NCBI GenBank assembly: GCA_040386355.1
Contig: JAZKFP010000170.1
Span: 1-8,027 of the forward strand
DNA: 8,027 nt
Direction: 5' to 3'
Source: JAZKFP01 sp040386355
Lineage (GTDB): Bacteria > Pseudomonadota > Gammaproteobacteria > Pseudomonadales > UBA6940
The notes beneath the pieces are model-generated. The model was not told where the DNA came from and did not search any database. It saw nothing but the letters and a program-made list of their open reading frames with translations. Below are positions 1 through 4,548 of the stretch, piece by piece. The first letter of the stretch is position 1, and every line of letters starts with the position of its first letter. Position numbers and translations under genes: made by a program.

Positions 1-71
1 AATGCTGCATAAGACTTCCTAAAGTCTGAAAGAAACCTGGCAGTTTATCGATGACGGGGAAGGGTTGCAAT

Positions 72-2255
72 TTATTCTGTACCAACGGGCACGGCAATTG
101 ATCCATCAATTGATATCGAAGAATTATCAACCGTCATCATAGAGTCCTCCTCCATCTTTGGATCATCTTCCACTGCCGTTGAAACGCTTAAACATGCTAA
201 AAAACAGTCCATAATATTTTTCATAAAATAATGTAAAGGTTCAAAACATGATTCAACTGGTTTTGAGTCTGAAGATTTTTTAGGAATTGGATGACTCATT
301 TGAGAACTGGGTGATTCCCCAATCATTTCTGGCTCAGGTGCTTCACTTTCCGCGGGATAATCAATGGAAGAAGCAAGTGCTTCAAAAGAGGGAGGCACAT
401 CATCCGATAGATCATCTCGAAAATATTTTGGAGATGAATCGGCGTAAACAGGTGAAGATGCAGCAGAACAAGAATCATCTGTGTGTACTTCCGGTTCTTT
501 TTCTTTAGGTTCTTCAGGTTTAGGACTGGTTTCTAAAACAAATGAAGATGTAGAAATTGGAAGCTCGGTTGTGATCGTTAGCTCTTGTTCTACTTCCTCG
601 GGACCTCTACTCGCATCCTGAATGGAAGAAGTGAGAGAATTGTCATTGTCAGGGTGATTATTAACACTGTGAGATGAAGACGTTGAATCACGTTCTTGGC
701 ATTGGAATTCTTCAAATGGATGTAATTTTTTTAATTCTTTCAACGTTGAAGCCAGAGAAATTCTATTGCTAGGCTCATGTTGAATCATTTTAAAAATAAT
801 ACGAATTATATTCGCAGAATTTGGATAATCGGTTAATGCCCAATCTTCGAAATTATTTATGTTAGTAATTTCTTTATCAAAAATATCTTTCCATGCCTCA
901 GAGCGCAATTTTGAAATATTATCATTATTTTTATTGCGCTTTAAATAACTCACCGTATCTCGACGATTGTCTCCGCTCAATTGATCGTAGATTTTTGGAA
1001 ATAATATACGCAATAACGTTATTCCTAATTGATAGGTTTCCGCGTGTTTGAAATTTTCGACGGTTAAATCTTTATCCTCTAACGAGTCTAATGAGTTTAA
1101 TGATTCAGGTGCTTTAGTGTACAGGGTTCCTAACGTTCTAAAATTACCGACAGTAAGTTTTGAGGTATCAATGTCAATCGATTTTGAATAATCGCTCCAG
1201 ATAAAATCTGAATCTTGCTCCCAACCCTTTAATACATTATCGGGTTTTAAATCTCCATGAATAATTTTTTTATCGTGAAATTTATTTAATCCATACACCA
1301 GATCCATTGCGCATTTTAATTTTTTTTCACTAGTGCTTTTATTATCTTTTTGTTCTAGTTCCGCGGCCCATATTTTATTATTTTTCATCAATGACATAAT
1401 TGAAAAGGTACGATGATCAGGCTTATCTTTAGGTGTCACAATATACGTTTGCGATAAAGCAGTATCAGAAAGTTCACGCTGAATCTTTTGAATAACTTTA
1501 TATTCTTTTTCGTGCGTTGCATGATTGTTTTCAGGATCTGTTGGGTTTAATGGAATGGATTCTTTGGCTGCAATCCAATATTCACGGCTCTTTTTTTTAT
1601 TAAAAATTTGCGGCGTAATATTTAACTGTTTTAATTGGTGATCAGTTAATCCACGAATACGAGTTAAATAAACTAATCCAAAGCCACCTTTGCCCAATAC
1701 ACTATCTTTCATTGAAGAGTATTGTTCTTGTTCATTTTCGGTAAGTGAACAAGCCGGTAGATTTATGTGTTTGCATACTTTACGTGCTTTTGAATTGTTG
1801 GGTTGCTCTAATACACACCACACATTATTTTGTTGTGAATCGGCATCAATGGTTATGCGTGTTAAATAGCGTCCATAATTTTTTCCTTTGGAATCGCGCA
1901 TATCAATCAAAGGCGAATTTAAATTCCATTTTTTATGAAATGCATTAAGTTTCTGAACTTCTTGTGCAATGAAATCGCCGTAGCGCGGACTTACTTCATA
2001 TAATGAAGAACACTGATTAATCAAGGTCAATGAATTGATGTCTGTAATATTATCATTTAGAGCTTGCACGTAGTTTTCAACAACAAGATTTTGAATGCGA
2101 GAATAATTCGGTATTAAACGCGCGCTGATGTTTGTTAAGTAAGAAACACAGGTTGCAGAAAATCGAGAAGAAGTGTGCGCAGTAGAGGGAGATGAACCCG
2201 AGGATTTTGAAAAAGACAACCTATTCCATTGTGTAGGAAAGAAGAGTGAAACCAT
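72..2255 (-). CDS. Eukaryote-like Ser/Thr protein kinase with long disordered C-terminal tail; candidate secreted effector
   Basis: A 727-residue protein. Residues 1-180 match no family I recognise; the first 35 are Ser/Thr-rich. The kinase domain spans about 185-512. Visible motifs are the glycine loop GKGGFG (188-193), the ATP-anchoring lysine in AAK (K231), a likely helix-C glutamate (E249 or E251), the catalytic loop HGDLKPDN (333-340, D335, K337, N340), the metal-binding Asp in DYS (D355), APE (382-384) and the late arginine R498. The Arg of HRD is Gly and DFG is DYS, so this is a divergent non-RD kinase, though every residue needed for catalysis appears present. The G-loop to Lys distance (about 38 residues) is long, implying an insertion. 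Residues 520-727 are rich in Ser, Pro, Glu and Asp and look disordered, with a short Cys-containing hydrophobic stretch at 678-693. There is no signal peptide or clear membrane helix. The start is supported by AAGGA five bases upstream. Kinase fold is confident; targets, and the inferred type IV effector role, are unknown. Confidence 0.88.
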   Translation of the reverse strand: MVSLFFPTQWNRLSFSKSSGSSPSTAHTSSRFSATCVSYLTNISARLIPNYSRIQNLVVENYVQALNDNITDINSLTLINQCSSLYEVSPRYGDFIAQEVQKLNAFHKKWNLNSPLIDMRDSKGKNYGRYLTRITIDADSQQNNVWCVLEQPNNSKARKVCKHINLPACSLTENEQEQYSSMKDSVLGKGGFGLVYLTRIRGLTDHQLKQLNITPQIFNKKKSREYWIAAKESIPLNPTDPENNHATHEKEYKVIQKIQRELSDTALSQTYIVTPKDKPDHRTFSIMSLMKNNKIWAAELEQKDNKSTSEKKLKCAMDLVYGLNKFHDKKIIHGDLKPDNVLKGWEQDSDFIWSDYSKSIDIDTSKLTVGNFRTLGTLYTKAPESLNSLDSLEDKDLTVENFKHAETYQLGITLLRILFPKIYDQLSGDNRRDTVSYLKRNKNNDNISKLRSEAWKDIFDKEITNINNFEDWALTDYPNSANIIRIIFKMIQHEPSNRISLASTLKELKKLHPFEEFQCQERDSTSSSHSVNNHPDNDNSLTSSIQDASRGPEEVEQELTITTELPISTSSFVLETSPKPEEPKEKEPEVHTDDSCSAASSPVYADSSPKYFRDDLSDDVPPSFEALASSIDYPAESEAPEPEMIGESPSSQMSHPIPKKSSDSKPVESCFEPLHYFMKNIMDCFLACLSVSTAVEDDPKMEEDSMMTVDNSSISIDGSIAVPVGTE

Positions 2256-2260
2256 TTTTA

Positions 2261-2265
2261 TCCTT
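2261..2265 (-). promoter_or_regulatory. Ribosome binding site of the kinase gene
   Basis: AAGGA on the minus strand, five bases before the ATG at 2255. It is a good Shine-Dalgarno match and supports this start over downstream methionines. Confidence 0.65.
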
Positions 2266-2305
2266 GAAAGAAGTTTTATACGTAAGCGTTCAAAATATGA
2301 AGAGG

Positions 2306-2334
2306 ATAGTACGTAACTGTTGGAGTCGGCTCAA
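2306..2334 (-). promoter_or_regulatory. Possible sigma-70 promoter for the kinase gene
   Basis: On the minus strand TTGAGC (2334-2329) and TACTAT (2311-2306) are separated by 17 bases. Each matches the -35 or -10 consensus at four of six positions. Transcription would start about 45 bases upstream of the kinase ATG. A perfect TTGACA lies further upstream (2392-2387), but no good -10 follows it at the right distance. This is a weak prediction by eye. Confidence 0.3.
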
Positions 2335-2403
2335 GGGTAGAGTGTTTTAAAAGCCCTAAATCGTGTTAATGGTTTAGGTGTTCCCATGTCAATGATTTGT
2401 TAT

Positions 2404-2428
2404 GTAGGGGCGAAACATTTTTCGCCCG
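2404..2428. repeat. Solo diverged copy of the palindromic repeat (hairpin GGGCGAAA/TTTCGCCC)
   Basis: Aligns over 25 bases with the right-hand inner terminal repeat of the array at 3735-4318, with about three mismatches, all in the AT-rich centre. The substitutions still leave an 8-bp perfect stem, GGGCGAAA (2408-2415) and TTTCGCCC (2420-2427), around a CATT loop. No partner copy lies nearby, so it is a solo end or an independently dispersed palindrome. Confidence 0.75.
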
Positions 2429-2600
2429 CCGGTGCATGACTCGGTAGATCCAGGTGGATTAAACACAACTCCGTAAAAAGTCGAGCGATTAATGCGTATT
2501 TAAGGGGCAATTATTATTTTGTATCCTTTAATTATTAGAATTGCGCCAAACATTTTAAAATTGAATGATAAATTCTCAAGAAAAACTCGCAAATTAAAAA

Positions 2601-3287
2601 TCAAATGGAGAGCGTTTTAACCACTGCCGAACCAACTGCTTTTGCAGATTGTGGATTTTGCCCCGTAATTAATTTCCCATCAATTTCCACTCGTTTTGTG
2701 AAAGGAAAAAAATTCTTTTTATACAGAGCGCCATTATTTTTTAATTCAGTTTCTAGTAAAAAAGGCATCAGTGAATGCGTTCCAAGTATGATATCTTCAA
2801 GATTTGAGAATCCAGTTACACGTTTATTACGAACAATTTTTGCACCTGTACTATCTATCGAATCAATAAAACCTGCAACGCCATGACAAACCCCAGAAAG
2901 AATTTTTCCTTGAGAATGAAATTTAGTAATTATGGTTTGGAGATTGGTCGATTGACGAAAATCAAACATAGTTCCATGGCCGCCTGATAAATATATCGCA
3001 TCGTATTCAGCAACATTAGCCTCTAACACTTTGAGTGAATTTTTTAATAAGGATTTGAATCGTGCATTTGCCATGAGCTTTACATTGCTTGGATCGGCTA
3101 ATTGTTTAGTTGTGATACTATTTTCATCTAAAGATATTTCGCCTCCATTTGGGCTTGCAATATCATACTCATAACCAGCTTCTATTATTTCATCCAAGAA
3201 ATGAGTCAGTTCAGATAACCAAAGCCCAGTTTTTTTACCTTTTAATTCAGGGTTAGCATTACTTGCGATAGCTAGAATTTTTTTCAT
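2601..3287 (-). CDS. DJ-1/PfpI superfamily protein (type 1 glutamine amidotransferase-like, Hsp31/glyoxalase III-like)
   Basis: A 228-residue protein, a normal length for the family. The N-terminus has the family's GLWLSEL (21-27), with Glu26 at the position of the acidic residue that contacts the catalytic Cys, followed by AGYEYDIASPNGG (37-49). The nucleophile elbow is SGVCHG (131-136), with Cys134 followed by His135. A glycine-rich segment, YLSGGHG (99-105), precedes it. Related proteins act as glutathione-independent glyoxalases, protein or nucleotide deglycases, or chaperones in the cytosol; which activity applies here cannot be read from the sequence. There is no signal peptide. The ATG at 3287 is preceded by AGGA at nine bases. 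It stands alone: the kinase gene is about 345 bases downstream on the same strand, and smc diverges from it across 1.26 kb. The family call is firm and the exact subfamily is not. Confidence 0.9.
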   Translation of the reverse strand: MKKILAIASNANPELKGKKTGLWLSELTHFLDEIIEAGYEYDIASPNGGEISLDENSITTKQLADPSNVKLMANARFKSLLKNSLKVLEANVAEYDAIYLSGGHGTMFDFRQSTNLQTIITKFHSQGKILSGVCHGVAGFIDSIDSTGAKIVRNKRVTGFSNLEDIILGTHSLMPFLLETELKNNGALYKKNFFPFTKRVEIDGKLITGQNPQSAKAVGSAVVKTLSI

Positions 3288-3296
3288 AATGATTTT

Positions 3297-3300
3297 TCCT
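3297..3300 (-). promoter_or_regulatory. Ribosome binding site of the DJ-1-like gene
   Basis: AGGA on the minus strand, nine bases before the ATG at 3287, in an AT-rich leader. It is an acceptable Shine-Dalgarno and supports the chosen start. Confidence 0.5.
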
Positions 3301-3535
3301 GTAGATTATTGAAGCGAAATTGATAAATAAAATTAAGAAAAATTAAAGTAAAAATTTAAATTTTAACGTTCACTTTATAAACTGAGTTCATCAAATTATT
3401 TTTAAACGCTACGGGTATATCCGAGACACCATTTCTAACTGGCCTTGCGTCCAGATCATATCTGATTTATGTAAATTATTACTGTTTGGAATATTAAAAG
3501 TACTTTATAGTGGTTGATGCTGCATTTTTCAATGG

Positions 3536-3563
3536 CGTGAGATTCAAAATCTCTCCGTCGACC
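3536..3563 (+). other. tRNA-Leu(CAA)-like anticodon-arm fragment
   Basis: GAGA, loop TTCAAAA and TCTC (3539-3553) form an anticodon-type hairpin with a 7-base loop and CAA in the anticodon position, as in bacterial tRNA-Leu. The minus strand reads DFES when translated, the same peptide that antisense reading of tRNA-Leu genes gives. No acceptor stem, D arm, T arm with GTTC or CCA end can be built around it, so this is not a functional tRNA. It may be a tRNA or attachment-site remnant, or chance. Confidence 0.22.
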
Positions 3564-3649
3564 ATAGTTACGCGCATTTAATAAATTTCGCCGCCTTTTC
3601 AATTCATAGGATTCGATATCACTACCCACACACACAGATAACTTGAAAT

Positions 3650-3898
3650 ATACCAAGCGCACATGGGATTTCCTAAACACGTTTCAACTTTTTTAATCAG
3701 TAACAGGTCAACTAGTAATAGGCAGCGTTCAATACGGGCGAATAATTATTCGCCCCTACAGCAATCATCACTTTCCTAAAAATATCTTAATCTTTAACGG
3801 ATACCGTAGGGGCGAATAATTATTCGCCCGCATGGTCTTTCCTGCAAAACATCATTTATAAAACATTTCACCCGGGAAAACTCATGTGCGCTTGGTAT
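3650..3898. repeat. Array unit 1, with type-A outer ends
   Basis: The left end ATACCAAGCGCACATG (3650-3665) is the exact reverse complement of the right end CATGTGCGCTTGGTAT (3883-3898). The match extends inward to 24 bases with two mismatches (3650-3673 against 3875-3898). The 96-bp core lies at 3735-3830. The left arm has about 16 extra bases (around 3700-3718) not found in units 2 and 3. Confidence 0.85.
3735..3830. repeat. 96-bp inner element of unit 1 with 25-bp perfect inverted ends
   Basis: The inverted ends are 3735-3759 and 3806-3830, perfect reverse complements. Each contains the fully palindromic 20-mer GGGCGAATAATTATTCGCCC (3736-3755 and 3810-3829) plus a CTAC/GTAG extension pointing inward. 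The 46-bp centre differs from that of unit 3 at only about two positions. Either strand could form two local hairpins or one large stem. Confidence 0.85.
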
Positions 3899-4153
3899 GT
3901 AGCGAATGCACATGAGATTTCCTAAAACACTTTTCAATAAAAATTAGAAAATAGGCAGCGTTCAACACGGGCGAATAATTATTCGCCCCTACAGCAATCA
4001 TCNNNNNNNNNNNNNNNNNNNNNNNNNNNNNNNNNNNNNNNNNNNNNNNNNNNNNNNNNNNNNNNNNNNNNNNNNNNNNNNNNNNNNNNNNNNNNNNNNN
4101 NNNNNNNNNNNNNNNNNNNNNNNNNNNNNNNNNNNNNNNNNNNNGCTTGGTAT
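3899..4153. repeat. Array unit 2, a hybrid with a type-B left end and type-A right end, mostly hidden by Ns
   Basis: The left end TAGCGAATGCACATGAG (3900-3916) and the short left arm match unit 3, with about four differences in 75 bases. The first inner palindrome (3969-3988, within 3968-3992) is intact. After the gap the unit ends in GCTTGGTAT (4145-4153), the right end of unit 1. Its own two ends therefore do not complement each other. The hidden part is 142 Ns, where about 120 bases would be expected from units 1 and 3. Confidence 0.7.
4003..4144. other. Assembly gap (142 Ns)
   Basis: The Ns begin inside the core of unit 2 and end inside the right end of a unit. Near-identical tandem copies explain the failed assembly. 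The gap length is close to, but about 22 bases more than, the remainder of one unit. Extra collapsed copies cannot be excluded if the N count is an estimate. Confidence 0.95.
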
Positions 4154-4389
4154 ATAGCGAACGCACATGAGATTTCCTAAAACACTTTTCAATAAGAATT
4201 AGAAAGTAGGCAGCGTTCAACACGGGCGAATAATTATTCGCCCCTACAGCAATCATCACTTTTCTAAAAATATCTCAATCTTTAACGGATACCGTAGGGG
4301 CGAATAATTATTCGCCCGCACGGTCTTTCCCACAAAACACCTTTTATAAGTAATTACAACATGAAAAACTCATCTGCGTTCGCTATATA
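4151..4389. repeat. Array unit 3, with type-B outer ends
   Basis: The outer inverted ends span 4151-4177 and 4363-4389 and match at 24 of 27 positions. The distal part is TATATAGCGAACGCA on the left and its complement on the right, unlike the type-A ends of unit 1. The 96-bp core (4223-4318) is the same length as that of unit 1. Confidence 0.85.
4223..4318. repeat. 96-bp inner element of unit 3 with 25-bp perfect inverted ends
   Basis: The inverted ends are 4223-4247 and 4294-4318, identical to those of unit 1. The 20-bp palindromes are at 4224-4243 and 4298-4317. The centre is nearly identical to that of unit 1, which implies recent duplication or homogenisation. Confidence 0.85.
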
Positions 4390-4426
4390 ACCCATAGTGG
4401 ATGACATGTGTTTTAAAAAAAGGTAA

Positions 4427-4441
4427 GGCGCTTCGCGCGCC
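4427..4441 (-). terminator. Possible weak Rho-independent terminator (minus strand) upstream of smc
   Basis: GGCGC and GCGCC form a 5-bp GC stem around a 5-base loop. On the minus strand the stem is followed, after about five bases, by a run of seven Ts (4414-4421 region). The T run is offset and the stem short, so any termination would be weak. It would stop antisense transcription leaving the smc start region toward the repeat array. Confidence 0.25.
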
Positions 4442-4502
4442 GTGTCAGAAGTAATTCCCTAGGACCACATGGCATTTACTCAGGTCATGGATTAAACTTC
4501 GC

Positions 4503-4511
4503 TGGTATTTT
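4503..4511 (+). promoter_or_regulatory. Possible extended -10 promoter element for smc
   Basis: TGGTATTTT resembles an extended -10 box (TGnTATAAT), with four of six hexamer positions matching. No -35 box is recognisable at the usual distance. Transcription would start about 30 bases before the smc ATG. This is a speculative call by eye. Confidence 0.2.
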
Positions 4512-4548
4512 TCTTAGCGTTCAACTTATCCACTCAGAATTAACTTTC

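Larger units (their letters stand above)
2256..2600. other. Intergenic region between the DJ-1-like gene and the kinase gene
   Basis: About 345 bases with no convincing coding region. It contains the kinase ribosome binding site, a possible kinase promoter and a solo diverged palindromic repeat (2404-2428). I see no strong Rho-independent terminator after the DJ-1-like gene. The size of the gap and the repeat inside it argue against a tight operon between the two minus-strand genes. Confidence 0.7.
3288..3649. other. Gene-free AT-rich leader upstream of the DJ-1-like gene
   Basis: No convincing coding region. The part nearest the DJ-1-like gene (about 3300-3410) is very AT-rich and should hold its promoter, but no pair of -35 and -10 boxes stands out. 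The only other structure is a short tRNA-Leu-like segment at 3536-3563. The region ends at the left boundary of the repeat array. Confidence 0.6.
3650..4389. repeat. Tandem array of three nested inverted-repeat (MITE-like) elements, interrupted by an assembly gap
   Basis: Three head-to-tail units: 3650-3898 (249 bp), 3899-4153 (255 bp nominal, partly N) and 4151-4389 (239 bp). Each has outer inverted terminal sequence, a left arm, a 96-bp core that itself has 25-bp perfect inverted ends, and a right arm. Unit 1 has a left arm 16 bases longer than units 2 and 3. There is no transposase or credible coding sequence inside, so any mobility would have to be in trans. Short AT-rich non-coding elements with terminal inverted repeats are typical of MITEs or REP/BIME-like sequences; the class here is inferred. 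Confidence 0.85.
4390..4548. other. smc upstream region
   Basis: About 160 bases between the repeat array and smc. It contains the weak hairpin at 4427-4441 and a poor extended -10 candidate at 4503-4511. A tiny ATG-to-TAA frame of eight codons (4469-4495) follows AGGA, but I would not call it a gene. No purine-rich ribosome binding site lies just before the smc ATG. Confidence 0.5.

Noticed and set aside
12..27. Hairpin AGACTT/AAGTCT just past the kinase stop
   Set aside because: The 6-bp AT-rich stem has no T run after it on the minus strand, so it is not a credible Rho-independent terminator.
2355..2378. Inverted repeat CCTAAA/TTTAGG upstream of the kinase
   Set aside because: Six base pairs in AT-rich DNA is within chance expectation, and no operator family is recognisable.
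2605..2886. Plus-strand open frame of 93 codons opposite the DJ-1-like gene
   Set aside because: It is fully antisense to a well-supported family member, with no ribosome binding site or motif of its own.
3456..3680. Minus-strand open frame of 74 codons beside the array
   Set aside because: It needs a GTG start inside the repeat end and no Shine-Dalgarno is evident. Its DFES stretch is explained by antisense reading of the tRNA-Leu-like hairpin.
3882..4259. Minus-strand open frame across the N gap with a duplicated MIAVGANNYSPV segment
   Set aside because: The repeated peptide is just the translation of the DNA repeat, and the frame runs through unknown bases.
3650..4389. CRISPR array
   Set aside because: The repeats are about 250 bp apart with conserved sequence between them, not short unique spacers, and no cas genes are present.
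4469..4495. Eight-codon leader peptide frame upstream of smc, preceded by AGGA
   Set aside because: Frames this short arise by chance, and nothing such as regulatory codon runs or overlapping hairpins supports attenuation.
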